DNA from: an uncultured Clostridia bacterium
GTDB taxonomy: Bacteria; Bacillota; Clostridia; Oscillospirales; Ruminococcaceae
DNA length: 10,069 nt
Assembly: GCA_944388825.1 (NCBI GenBank)
Contig: CALXKG010000174.1
Span: 1 to 10,069 of the forward strand
Direction of reading: 5' to 3'
Shown piece after piece: positions 1-6,641 of this stretch. Made by a program: the position numbers and the translations under genes. Each line of letters starts with the position of its first letter. The stretch's first letter is position 1. The notes under the pieces are model-generated. The model was not told where the DNA came from. It did not search any database and saw only the letters and a program-made list of their open reading frames with translations.

Positions 1-575
1 GCGCAGTAGTCCCGGTCGGCGCCCAGGATGCCGATCTCGTTTTCCACCTGCACCGCGATGACCGTCCGGTCGGGGTCGACTTCCGATAAGTGCTCCATCA
101 GCGCCCGGAAAGCGGCGGCGTCCGCCGTCACCGCGTCGGCGCAGAAGGGGGAGATGCAGTCCAGCGGCCGCCCGAAGGCGTCCCGCGCCCGGAAGAAGCG
201 GGCGTTTACCCCGCTGCTGGACTGCTTGACCCAGCCGGGGACATAGGTGGAGAGGCCGTTTTTCCACAGCCCGAACCAGAGGAGCACCAGCCGCACCCCT
301 TCCCGCCTCGCCGCCGCCAGCAGCCCGTCCGGCAGGGAGAAGTCAAACTTCCCCTCTTCCGGCTCGACCGTCTCCCAGGCGACCGGCAGCAGGACGGTGT
401 TTAGGTGCAGCGGCCGCAGGGCCGGCCAGACCCGCTCGTCCATATACCGCAGGCTGGAAGAGCTGGAGTTGTGCAGCTCGCCGGCAAGGGCGATATACGG
501 CTTGCCGTCCACCAGCCAGGCAGCCCGGCCGTTTTTGTCTTTTTTGATCTGGGGGAGTTCTTTTCTGCTGTTCAT
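1..575 (-). CDS. GH35-type beta-galactosidase, N-terminal part (cut by window edge)
   Basis: Reading the minus strand from an ATG at 575 gives 191 complete codons that run off the left edge without a stop. The start is supported by AAAGGA eight bases upstream. The N-terminus shows a substrate-entry-like block ALAGELHNSS (residues 29-38), then LPVAWETVEPEEGKFDF, LLWFGLWKNG and finally VQVENEIG, where the Asn-Glu pair at residues 179-180 matches the acid/base catalytic Glu of clan-A (beta/alpha)8 glycoside hydrolases. The wording fits the GH35-like beta-galactosidases that carry a DUF5597 C-terminal domain, which would lie outside the window. No signal peptide is visible, so the enzyme is probably cytoplasmic and acts on imported beta-galactosides. 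The nucleophile Glu and the C-terminal domain cannot be seen. GH42 is a less likely alternative. No clear promoter was found between the upstream terminator and the start. Confidence 0.85.
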   Translation of the reverse strand, partial: MNSRKELPQIKKDKNGRAAWLVDGKPYIALAGELHNSSSSSLRYMDERVWPALRPLHLNTVLLPVAWETVEPEEGKFDFSLPDGLLAAARREGVRLVLLWFGLWKNGLSTYVPGWVKQSSSGVNARFFRARDAFGRPLDCISPFCADAVTADAAAFRALMEHLSEVDPDRTVIAVQVENEIGILGADRDYC

Positions 576-637
576 GGAAATCGTCCTTTCATTCGGGATT
601 TTTCGGGTTATCTGTTGAGGCGCCGCTTACCCCTTCT

Positions 638-663
638 AAAAAACCCCCGGCGGAAACCGGGGG
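638..663 (-). terminator. Intrinsic terminator of the mraY-like gene
   Basis: The arms CCCCCGG (644-650) and CCGGGGG (657-663) form a perfect 7-bp GC stem with a six-base loop. On the minus strand the stem is followed by six U (638-643). It begins seven bases beyond the mraY-like stop codon and so insulates the downstream GH35 gene from it. Confidence 0.9.
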
Positions 664-669
664 CGTGGG

Positions 670-1620
670 TCAAAGGGAAAGGGCCAATGTGACAAAGCAG
701 AGGGCCGCCTGGATGATCGCAAAGCGGTAGACGGTTTGGGGGTCGGACCAGCCTTTGTTCTTGCGGGCATGGTCATGCAGCGGCGTGCGGGTGTTTTTTA
801 AGATCGAGATCTTGAGGAAGCGCTTGAGCGAGATCTTCGCAAGCCCCAGCCCCCCATCTAAAATGGTCACCAGCGCCAGCGGGATATAGAGGAGCGGGCT
901 GCCGCTCTTCATCGCGGCGAAGGCGATAAACAGCCCCATCGCTCGCGACCCCGCGTCCCCCATCATCAGAAGGCTGGGCGAGGCGTTGTACCACTGGTAC
1001 GCGAGGATAACCGCGATCATGATCCCGCACAGGAAGGCAAAATCGGGCGATACCGGCAGGCAGAGCAGCGCAAAGGAACCGATCGTGATCATCGAAAGGG
1101 TGCCGCTCAGACCGTCCACCCCGTCGCTGCAGTTGGTGACGTTGATCGCCCCCCAGATCAGCACCACCCCCAGAAGGATGTACAGCCACTTGGGGAGGGT
1201 CGCCGACAGCCCGGTGAAGGGGATGCGGATGGTGCTGCCGTTGAAGTTCACATAGGTAAACGAACCGGCCAGCGCGATCACCAGGTCGATAAGCCCTTTT
1301 TTGTACTCCCCCCAGGGCTTGTCGGAGGCGTCGTCCAGGTACCCGCTCATCATCCCGCCGACCACCAGCAGGATATAGATCAGGTTTTCCGCCGTAAACG
1401 GGACAAACAGCACCCCGCAGACGGTGAAGGCCGCGACGAAAATCAGCCCCGCCCCCCGCGGCTTGCCTTTGGAGAGGGCGCCGTTGACCGCAAACTTCCG
1501 CCCGCCGTCCCGGGGAAGGCTCCCGGCGCCCAGCCGGATGCCGAAAAAGGAGCAGAGGAAGGCGGCGGCTATCCCCGCCAGCAGGATGATTCTCGATTCG
1601 CCGAAAATAGTAGACAGCAT
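670..1620 (-). CDS. mraY: MraY-like phospho-N-acetylmuramoyl-pentapeptide transferase (glycosyltransferase 4 family)
   Basis: The 316-residue product is a polytopic membrane protein of the MraY/WecA superfamily, whose members transfer a phospho-sugar from a UDP-sugar to undecaprenyl phosphate on the inner membrane face. Family motifs appear in order: GYLDD (Asp96-Asp97), NVTNCSDGVDGLSG (residues 160-173, with Asn163, Asp166 and Asp169), MGDAGS (Asp222), and PLHDHARKNKGWSDPQTVYRF-like C-terminal motif (from residue 280). The last motif and the KGWS...YRF context point to MraY rather than WecA or TagO. Two oddities are seen: the usual His-His-His is His-Asp-His (282-284), and the N-terminal TPTMGG-type motif is replaced by GKPRGAGLIF. 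Length is slightly short for the family (usually about 320-360). GGGAG precedes the ATG at 1620 by about 10 bases. It stands alone, with no mur or fts genes around it, so it may be a paralogue of the cell-wall cluster enzyme; its true acceptor or donor is not proven here. Confidence 0.85.
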   Translation of the reverse strand: MLSTIFGESRIILLAGIAAAFLCSFFGIRLGAGSLPRDGGRKFAVNGALSKGKPRGAGLIFVAAFTVCGVLFVPFTAENLIYILLVVGGMMSGYLDDASDKPWGEYKKGLIDLVIALAGSFTYVNFNGSTIRIPFTGLSATLPKWLYILLGVVLIWGAINVTNCSDGVDGLSGTLSMITIGSFALLCLPVSPDFAFLCGIMIAVILAYQWYNASPSLLMMGDAGSRAMGLFIAFAAMKSGSPLLYIPLALVTILDGGLGLAKISLKRFLKISILKNTRTPLHDHARKNKGWSDPQTVYRFAIIQAALCFVTLALSL

Positions 1621-1705
1621 ATGTCAGATTCTCCCAAAAAAGTTTTTTGCGCGTTTCTTCCCGGCATTATTCTATCCCGGAAGGCCCGCTTGTACCAATA
1701 TAGAC

Positions 1706-1734
1706 AGTATAACACATTTTTCCGCAGGGGTAAA
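1706..1734 (-). promoter_or_regulatory. Promoter of the mraY-like gene (extended -10)
   Basis: On the minus strand TTTACC (1729-1734) and TATACT (1706-1711) are separated by 17 bases, and TGT directly precedes the -10, giving an extended -10 element. Transcription would start near 1699, leaving a leader of about 80 bases. The leader contains an A6-G-T6 stretch near 1636-1648 whose role is unknown. Confidence 0.65.
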
Positions 1735-1826
1735 GGCATTTCCCCGCCTTTCCGGCGGAAATCATTTTCTCCGTACGGCGTAAGATGCCAGACAGATTTT
1801 ATTGTTGCGAAAACCGCGCTCTCCCC

Positions 1827-1855
1827 TTGACAGCCGCCTTATCTCGCCGTATAAT
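1827..1855 (+). promoter_or_regulatory. Consensus promoter of the padR-DUF2812 operon
   Basis: TTGACA (1827-1832) and TATAAT (1850-1855) are both perfect hexamers with an ideal 17-base spacer. The start point would be near 1862, inside the palindrome that follows, so a strong promoter appears to be held under repressor control. Confidence 0.9.
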
Positions 1856-1884
1856 ATCGTTAGATGATATCGAGTAACGATATT
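1853..1884 (+). promoter_or_regulatory. Operator-like palindrome, probable PadR binding site
   Basis: AATATCGTTA (1853-1862) and TAACGATATT (1875-1884) are perfect 10-bp inverted arms around a 12-base centre that itself holds the palindrome GATATC (1866-1871). ATATCG or its complement thus occurs three times. The site overlaps the end of the -10 box and the predicted start point and ends just before the padR ribosome binding site. Position and symmetry suit repression by a dimeric winged-helix protein; that the binder is the PadR encoded next door is inference from the usual autoregulation of this family. Confidence 0.7.
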
Positions 1885-1903
1885 GCGAAAGGAGGAGGGG
1901 CGG

Positions 1904-2221
1904 ATGCCGAAAAAACCGCTGGATAACCTCACCGAGTCGATGTTCTACCTGCTGATGGCCTTCTGCCGGGGGCCGGCCTGCGGGACCGACGCGGCGGCCG
2001 CCGTCCGGGAGAAGACCGGCGGGCGCTGCCGGATCGGGCCGGCGACGCTCTACACGATACTGGCAAAGTTCGAGCAGGCGAAATATATCGAGGAGATCGC
2101 GGTCGAGGGCCGCCGCCGCACCTACCGGATCACCGCCCGGGGCCGGGCCGCCTACCGGGAGGAGCTGGAACGGCTGAGGCGGTGCGTATCGGACGCCGAA
2201 AGCGAAAGGAGCGGATCCTGA
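1904..2221 (+). CDS. PadR-family transcriptional regulator
   Basis: This 105-residue protein is a small winged-helix repressor of the PadR family. The N-terminal part (about residues 7-80) reads LTESMFYLLMAF, then GPATLYTILAKFEQAKYIEE, which is the family's recognition-helix region, and then the wing with GRRRTYRITARGRAAY. The C-terminal helix (ELERLRRCV) is short, as in single-domain PadR proteins, and would form the dimer. The ATG at 1904 is preferred over an upstream TTG at 1883 because AAAGGAGG (1888-1895) lies eight bases before the ATG and would be inside the longer frame. The stop TGA shares its last base with the ATG of the following DUF2812 gene, indicating translational coupling. 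A palindrome overlapping its promoter suggests autorepression. The inducing signal is unknown; in related pairs the partner membrane protein may be involved, which is inference. Confidence 0.9.
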   Translation: MPKKPLDNLTESMFYLLMAFCRGPACGTDAAAAVREKTGGRCRIGPATLYTILAKFEQAKYIEEIAVEGRRRTYRITARGRAAYREELERLRRCVSDAESERSGS

Positions 2222-3477
2222 TGGCGGAAGCGAAAAAGAAAAAGAAGGTTTTATTAACCCCCTGCCCCGCCTACGATATCGCGGGGACGGAAGGGTGGCT
2301 GGAAGAGATGGCGGCGGAAGGGTGGCTGCTCTGCAAAGACAGTATTTTCGGCGTCTGGGCTACCTTCGAGGCGCGGGAGCCGGGCGACACCCGCCCGGTC
2401 CGCTACCGGCTGGACGCCGCCGGGGAGGCGACCGGGTGGATCTTCGGCAACAGCCGCCCGGACGAGGAAAAGGTGACGGCTTACCAGGAGATGGGGTGGG
2501 AGTACGTCACCTTCCACGGGGAGTTTTACCTCTACCGGTCGTTTGACCCGGAGGCCGCGGAGCTGAATACCGACCCGAAAGTGCAGGCGATCGCGTTAAA
2601 AGACGTCGGGAGGCGGATAAAAAACCAGCTTTTTAGCTTGATTTTCTGGCTCGTCCTCTATCCCCTCGCCCGCCTGTCCGGCTCCTTCTGGATGCTGGTG
2701 CTGGCGCTTGGCAGCCCGTTTATGGCCGTCTTTTCCCTTTCCTTTATCCTGTCGGCCGGAGGGAACCTGCGGGGGATCCTCCATCTGCGGCAGGTCAAAA
2801 AACGGCTGAAGGCCGGGGAGGCGATTCTATCCAAGCCGGTTTCGGCCCGGAAAAGCCGGGCGTACCGCGCCTGGTGGGCCGCCGATATCCTGCTGTCCGC
2901 CGCCTGGGTGATCATGGCGTTCCAGTTTGCGATGGCGGACCTGGACGGCCGGTATACCCACCCGCTGGCCGGGTATATCGACGAGATCGGCGTCCCGACC
3001 CTGATGACGATGGACGCGGACGGCGAGCCGGTTTACGAAAACTGGGCGCGGGACGGGGAAGGTAAAGTCGAGGTCCACACCGACTGGCTGGGCAGCTGGT
3101 ACCGGACGGAGGAGTCCGGCGCGGCGACTTTGGCGGACGGGACGGTGTTCAGCGGCGGGCTGTACGTCGATTACATCGAGACGCGGTTTGACTGGATGGC
3201 GGAAGCGGCGGCGCGGGAATACGCCCGGTTCGACTGGTGGCAAAACGGGCTAAACGTCCTCTGGGGGATATCCCGCCAGGAGGCGCTGCCCCTCCCCGAC
3301 CTTGGGGTCGATTACGCGGCCGCCTATACCGATATTTTCCCGACGGTCGTGCTGGCCGAGGGGAACAGAATGGTGCGCTTTTACTTTTACGACGTAAACG
3401 AGACGGTCGATTATATCGATCTCGCAGAAATTTACGCCAAAGCGCTGAAGGATGGGGGAGAAAAGGGCGTTGGATAA
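2221..3477 (+). CDS. DUF2812 domain membrane protein with extracytoplasmic C-terminal region
   Basis: The 418-residue product starts at an ATG overlapping the padR stop by one base, with AAAGGAG (2205-2211) nine bases upstream. A longer frame from 2182 has no supporting ribosome binding site. Residues about 15-118 are a DUF2812 domain: CPAYDIAGTEGWLEEMAAEGW near the start and EMGWEYVTFHGEFYLYRS near residues 90-107. After it come a hydrophobic pair at about 136-155 and 157-178, a basic loop (QVKKRLKAGE), and a third hydrophobic segment at about 218-238. The last 180 residues are acidic and aromatic, lack further membrane segments, and by segment count would be outside the cell; I recognise no domain there. 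DUF2812 proteins are typically encoded next to PadR regulators in Firmicutes, but their function is not established. It may sense envelope state or be the regulated target; neither can be read from sequence. Confidence 0.85.
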   Translation: MAEAKKKKKVLLTPCPAYDIAGTEGWLEEMAAEGWLLCKDSIFGVWATFEAREPGDTRPVRYRLDAAGEATGWIFGNSRPDEEKVTAYQEMGWEYVTFHGEFYLYRSFDPEAAELNTDPKVQAIALKDVGRRIKNQLFSLIFWLVLYPLARLSGSFWMLVLALGSPFMAVFSLSFILSAGGNLRGILHLRQVKKRLKAGEAILSKPVSARKSRAYRAWWAADILLSAAWVIMAFQFAMADLDGRYTHPLAGYIDEIGVPTLMTMDADGEPVYENWARDGEGKVEVHTDWLGSWYRTEESGAATLADGTVFSGGLYVDYIETRFDWMAEAAAREYARFDWWQNGLNVLWGISRQEALPLPDLGVDYAAAYTDIFPTVVLAEGNRMVRFYFYDVNETVDYIDLAEIYAKALKDGGEKGVG

Positions 3478-3542
3478 AGTTATTCCCTAAAGTCAGACAA
3501 TGGTTTCCGGCTTAAATTTTTATCAGTCAAACACCCCATTTA

Positions 3543-3571
3543 CCCGGCGGGTATCGGTTATACCTGCCGGG
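3543..3571 (+). repeat. Stem-loop in the gap after the DUF2812 gene
   Basis: CCCGGCGGGTAT (3543-3554) and ATACCTGCCGGG (3560-3571) pair over 12 bp with one G-U wobble and a five-base loop in the plus-strand transcript. In the minus-strand transcript the wobble becomes an A-C mismatch, so the structure favours the plus orientation. No U tract follows. It may protect the 3' end of the padR operon message or be an incomplete terminator. Confidence 0.55.
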
Positions 3572-3614
3572 CAGACGGGGTGCGGTTTAAAGCACGACTT
3601 TTCCATCTGGACAG

Positions 3615-3651
3615 ACAGCCGCCTGCCGGGACGCGCAGGCGGCTGTTTTTT
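3615..3651 (+). terminator. Intrinsic terminator of the padR-DUF2812 operon
   Basis: ACAGCCGCCTGC (3615-3626) and GCAGGCGGCTGT (3635-3646) form a perfect 12-bp stem with an eight-base loop, followed by six U (3646-3651) on the plus strand. The U tract overlaps the TAA stop codon (3652-3650) of the convergent symporter gene. The minus-strand reading has no U tract, though the same hairpin could still stabilise the symporter message end. Confidence 0.88.
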
Positions 3652-5194
3652 ATTCTTCGTTATCCTTTGCGCTCCCGACCACCATCTTCTTATGGAGCAC
3701 CTTTTCCACCTGGTAGCAGGAGAAGATCTCTTTAAGCCGCCCGTCCGGCTGCCGCGGGGTGACGAGGCTGACAACCGGCACGACGACCAGCCCCAGCACC
3801 ATCGCCGCCGCCCCGGCGTTGATCGCCGAGCCGAAGACCGGGAAAAAGAGGTTGCCGACCGTCAGGCCGACCCCGCAGGCAAAGCTCGCCCAGACGGCCG
3901 CCCGGGTCACCCGCTTCCAGTAGATGCCGTAGAGGAAAGGGGCCAGGAACGCCCCTGCCAGCGCCCCCCAGGAGATGCCCATCAGCTGGGCGATAAAGGC
4001 GGGCGGGTCGAGGGCCAGCAGCACCGATACGGCGACAAACACCGCGATCAGCACCCGCATCATTTTGATCTGCGACTCTTCCTTCATGTTTTTCCAGAGG
4101 TTGTCCTTGATGAGGTCGAGGGTCAGCGTCGAGCTGGAGGTCAGGACCAGCGAGGAGAGGGTCGACATCGACGCCGACAGCACCAGCACGACGACCACTC
4201 CGATCAGGATATCCGGGAGCTTGGAAAGCATAAACGGGATGATGCTGTCGTAGACGACGGCGCCGTCCGCCCCGTAGATCTCCGGGGCATCAAACAGCCG
4301 CGCGAACCCGCCCAGGAAATAGCATCCCCCCGAGACGATCACCGCGAATACGGTCGAGATGACGGTGCCGGTGCGGACGGCCTTCTCGTTGCGGATGGCG
4401 TAAAACTTCTGGATCATCTGGGGCAGCCCCCAGGTGCCGAGGGAGGTGAGGATGACGACCCCCAACAGGTTTACCGGGTCCGGCCCGAAAAAGGCGGTAA
4501 ACGCCCCCGGCTGGCCGAGGGTCGGGGCGGCGTCGCTCGGCAGCTGGGCCAGCTTATAGACCGCTTCCATAAACCCGCCCTGCCCCGAAAGGACGGCTGC
4601 GACGACCGCGACAATGCCCAGAAGCATGATGATCCCCTGGATAAAATCGCTGATGGCGGTCGCCATATACCCGCCCAGGATGACATAAAGGGCGGTAAAC
4701 CCCGCCATCACGACGACGCAGACAGCGTAGGGGACGCCGAACGCCATCTCGAACAGCCGGGAAAGGCCGTTGTAGATCGACGCGGTGTAGGGGATGAGGA
4801 AGATGAAGATGATGACCGACGAGACGATTTTGAGGGGTTTGGAATCAAACCGCTTTTCAAAAAACGCCGGCATCGTCGCGGCGGACAGATGCTGGCTCAT
4901 GATCCGCGTCCGCCGCCCCAGCACCGCCCAGGCCAGCAGGCTGCCGATCGCCGCGTTGCCCAGCCCGATCCAGGTGGCGGAGAGGCCGTATTTCCAGCCA
5001 AACTGCCCGGCGTAGCCGACAAAGACGACCGCCGAAAAATAGCTCGTCCCATAGGCGAAGGCGGTCAGCCACGGCCCGACCGACCTTCCCCCCAGCACAA
5101 ACCCCTGTACGCTGACCGCGTGGCGGCGGGCGGAGATGCCGACCGCGACCATCCCGGCAAAAAAGACGACAAGCATGATGACTTTGATAACCAT
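3650..5194 (-). CDS. Sodium:solute symporter, SSS family
   Basis: The 514-residue product is a polytopic inner-membrane carrier of the SSS family (PutP/PanF/SGLT fold), which couples Na+ entry to solute uptake. Features include an N-terminal membrane segment followed by FVLGGRSVGPWLTAFAYGTSYFSA, the family's TM2 region, GGYMATAISDFIQG near Asp183-Gln186, corresponding to the GG...D.IQ signature, and SASMSTLSSLVLTSSS near residues 341-356, whose Ser/Thr residues match the sodium site in TM8. About 13 hydrophobic segments fit the usual count. The substrate cannot be read; amino acid, pantothenate or organic acid are all possible. The start at 5194 is chosen because TAAGGAGG (5200-5207) lies five bases upstream. 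An in-frame ATG at 5212 has no ribosome binding site and would place the Shine-Dalgarno inside the coding region. A consensus promoter and a perfect inverted repeat precede it. Confidence 0.9.
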   Translation of the reverse strand: MVIKVIMLVVFFAGMVAVGISARRHAVSVQGFVLGGRSVGPWLTAFAYGTSYFSAVVFVGYAGQFGWKYGLSATWIGLGNAAIGSLLAWAVLGRRTRIMSQHLSAATMPAFFEKRFDSKPLKIVSSVIIFIFLIPYTASIYNGLSRLFEMAFGVPYAVCVVVMAGFTALYVILGGYMATAISDFIQGIIMLLGIVAVVAAVLSGQGGFMEAVYKLAQLPSDAAPTLGQPGAFTAFFGPDPVNLLGVVILTSLGTWGLPQMIQKFYAIRNEKAVRTGTVISTVFAVIVSGGCYFLGGFARLFDAPEIYGADGAVVYDSIIPFMLSKLPDILIGVVVVLVLSASMSTLSSLVLTSSSTLTLDLIKDNLWKNMKEESQIKMMRVLIAVFVAVSVLLALDPPAFIAQLMGISWGALAGAFLAPFLYGIYWKRVTRAAVWASFACGVGLTVGNLFFPVFGSAINAGAAAMVLGLVVVPVVSLVTPRQPDGRLKEIFSCYQVEKVLHKKMVVGSAKDNEE

Positions 5195-5214
5195 AACGGC
5201 CTCCTTAGACATAT

Positions 5215-5244
5215 TTGGTTTAAAGCATAGGCGCTTTAAACCAA
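5215..5244 (-). promoter_or_regulatory. Perfect 12-bp inverted repeat in the symporter leader
   Basis: TTGGTTTAAAGC (5215-5226) and GCTTTAAACCAA (5233-5244) are exact inverted copies around ATAGGC. The element lies about 10-40 bases after the predicted transcription start and ends eight bases before the ribosome binding site. It could be a DNA operator for a dimeric regulator or an RNA stem-loop controlling translation. The decamer GGTTTAAAGC recurs beyond the 3' end of the gene at 3584-3593. Confidence 0.7.
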
Positions 5245-5260
5245 TAAATTCCTAAGGACG

Positions 5261-5289
5261 ATTATACCAGCCCGCCGCCCAAATGTCAA
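5261..5289 (-). promoter_or_regulatory. Consensus promoter of the symporter gene
   Basis: On the minus strand TTGACA (5284-5289) and TATAAT (5261-5266) are separated by 17 bases, and TGG precedes the -10, so the extended -10 is also present. Transcription would start near 5254. This is as strong as the padR promoter and likewise has a palindrome just downstream. Confidence 0.9.
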
Positions 5290-5366
5290 GAAAAATTTTT
5301 ACGTTCTGCCAAAGGCCCGCCGGCATCCGTTCACAGATTCTTCGCAATTTCCCCCGCCCGATCGGG

Positions 5367-5372
5367 TATAAT
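5367..5372 (+). promoter_or_regulatory. Probable -10 box of mutY
   Basis: TATAAT at 5367-5372 lies 31 bases before the mutY ATG. No good -35 is seen at 16-18 bases, so the promoter is probably weak or needs help. The A5371-T5372-G5373 triplet belongs to this box, which argues against using it as a start codon. Confidence 0.55.
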
Positions 5373-5403
5373 GGGGAGGAGAAACCATCGGGGAGGGAAA
5401 AGA

Positions 5404-6528
5404 ATGATAACCGAACTGCTTTCCTCCTTTTCAGAGGGGGAGGCGGCAGCCCTGGCCGGGCAGGCGGCCGTCCGGCTGGGGGACTGGTACCGGGATAACG
5501 CCCGCCGCCTTCCCTGGCGGGAGAAGGAACCGGCCGAAAGTTACCCCTACCGGGTCTGGGTGTCGGAAATAATGCTCCAGCAGACCCGGGTCGAGGCGGT
5601 GATCCCCTACTACCGGCGGTTCCTCGCCGCCTTCCCGGATATCCCCTCTCTGGCGGCGGCGGAGGACGACAAGCTCCGCAAGCTGTGGGAGGGGCTTGGC
5701 TACTATTCCCGGGCCCGCAATCTGAAAAAAGGGGCCGCCTACCTGATGGAGCGCGGCGGCCGCCTGCCGGCGGATATCGACGGGCTGCGGCAGGTCCCCG
5801 GCATCGGCGCATACACCGCCGGGGCGGTCGGCTCGATCGCGTTCGGCCTGCCGGAACCGGCGGTCGACGGCAATTTCCTCCGAGTTTTTTCCCGGCTGCT
5901 GGCGGCGGAAGGGGATATCGCCCGCCCGGCGGTCAAAGCGGCTTTCCGGGAACTGCTGCGGGCGGCCTATGCGTCCCTTCCGGAAGGCCTCCCCGCCGGG
6001 GACGTCAACCAGGCGGTGATGGACCTGGGGGCGGGGGTCTGCCTGCCGAAAAACCCCCGCTGTGCAGACTGCCCCATCCGGAAGCTCTGCGCCGCCGCCC
6101 AGCGGGAGCAGGCCCCCCTCTTCCCGGTCAAGGGGGAGAAAAAGCCCCGCCGGGTGGAGGAAAAGACGGTGCTGGTCATCGTCCGGGCGGGGGAGGTCCT
6201 CCTCCGCCAGCGGCCGGAACAGGGTCTTCTGGGCGGGCTTTGGGAATTCCCCAACCTGGACGGGAAGCTGCCCGCGCCGGAGGCCGCCGCCTGGCTGGAA
6301 GGGCAGGGCCTTACGCCGGAGGGGCTTGTCCCCCTTCCCCCCGCAAAGCACCTTTTCACCCATATCGAGTGGCGGATGACCGGCTTCCTCACCCTCTGTT
6401 CCGGCTCTGTCCCGCCCGGCTGGCAGGCGGCGGACCGTACCGCCCTGCGGGAACGCTACCCCCTCCCCAGTGCCTTTAAAGCCTATCGAAAGGCGGCAGA
6501 AAAGGAAATAAATGATGAACCGGTATAA
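5404..6528 (+). CDS. mutY: A/G-specific adenine glycosylase MutY
   Basis: The 374-residue enzyme removes adenine mispaired with 8-oxoguanine in the base-excision repair GO system. The N-terminal HhH-GPD domain carries the catalytic Glu55 in VSEIMLQQTRV, the helix-hairpin-helix LRQVPGIGAYTAGAV and the catalytic Asp155 in AVDGNF. The [4Fe-4S] cluster cysteines are Cys213, Cys220, Cys223 and Cys229 in the canonical C-X6-C-X2-C-X5-C spacing. From about residue 255 a NUDIX-like MutT-type domain follows, with LWEFPN and HLFTH; the last corresponds to the 8-oxoG-sensing Phe-Ser-His loop, here with Thr for Ser. Length is normal. GGGAGG (5391-5396) seven bases before ATG 5404 fixes the start; an in-frame ATG at 5371 is part of a -10 box. 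It is divergent from the symporter and lies 135 bases upstream of a peroxiredoxin gene on the same strand. Confidence 0.96.
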   Translation: MITELLSSFSEGEAAALAGQAAVRLGDWYRDNARRLPWREKEPAESYPYRVWVSEIMLQQTRVEAVIPYYRRFLAAFPDIPSLAAAEDDKLRKLWEGLGYYSRARNLKKGAAYLMERGGRLPADIDGLRQVPGIGAYTAGAVGSIAFGLPEPAVDGNFLRVFSRLLAAEGDIARPAVKAAFRELLRAAYASLPEGLPAGDVNQAVMDLGAGVCLPKNPRCADCPIRKLCAAAQREQAPLFPVKGEKKPRRVEEKTVLVIVRAGEVLLRQRPEQGLLGGLWEFPNLDGKLPAPEAAAWLEGQGLTPEGLVPLPPAKHLFTHIEWRMTGFLTLCSGSVPPGWQAADRTALRERYPLPSAFKAYRKAAEKEINDEPV

Positions 6529-6579
6529 TGGGCCGCTTTAATTATCGCGCATGCGGAACGTTTTCGCCATTTAAATCCG

Positions 6580-6596
6580 GAAATGCGAAGCATTTC
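6580..6596 (+). repeat. Small hairpin in the mutY-bcp gap
   Basis: GAAATGC (6580-6586) and GCATTTC (6590-6596) form a perfect 7-bp stem with a GAA loop. There is no U tract, so it is not a normal terminator. It sits in an AT-rich stretch between two GC-rich genes and next to the heptamer array. Confidence 0.55.
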
Positions 6597-6606
6597 TACC
6601 GCAATT

Positions 6607-6641
6607 ATTCATTATTCATTCTTCATTTCTCATTTTTCATT
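6607..6641 (+). repeat. Five-copy degenerate heptamer tandem array
   Basis: Five adjacent 7-base units read ATTCATT, ATTCATT, CTTCATT, TCTCATT and TTTCATT, all ending in CATT. The array is pyrimidine-rich and ends nine bases before AGGAGG, the bcp ribosome binding site, so it falls in the leader of bcp if transcription starts upstream. Base composition is markedly unlike the flanks. Confidence 0.75.

Noticed and set aside
28..692. Several plus-strand open frames opposite the GH35 gene
   Set aside because: The minus strand encodes a recognisable glycoside hydrolase with its catalytic Asn-Glu; the plus frames show nothing.
1883..1906. Longer padR start at TTG 1883
   Set aside because: It would put the Shine-Dalgarno and part of the operator inside the gene; ATG 1904 has ideal spacing.
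2182..2223. Longer DUF2812 start at 2182
   Set aside because: It lies within padR without a ribosome binding site, whereas ATG 2221 has AAAGGAG at nine bases and couples to the padR stop.
3500..5230. Long plus-strand open frame of 576 codons
   Set aside because: It is the antisense of the symporter gene, rich in Arg, Asp, Gly and His as expected of a GC-rich shadow frame, and has no family resemblance.
5371..5406. Longer mutY start at ATG 5371
   Set aside because: The ATG is part of a TATAAT box, and ATG 5404 has a good GGGAGG seven bases upstream.
5252..5812. Minus-strand open frame of 186 codons opposite mutY
   Set aside because: Pro/Arg/Gly-rich shadow of mutY that also covers the divergent promoters.
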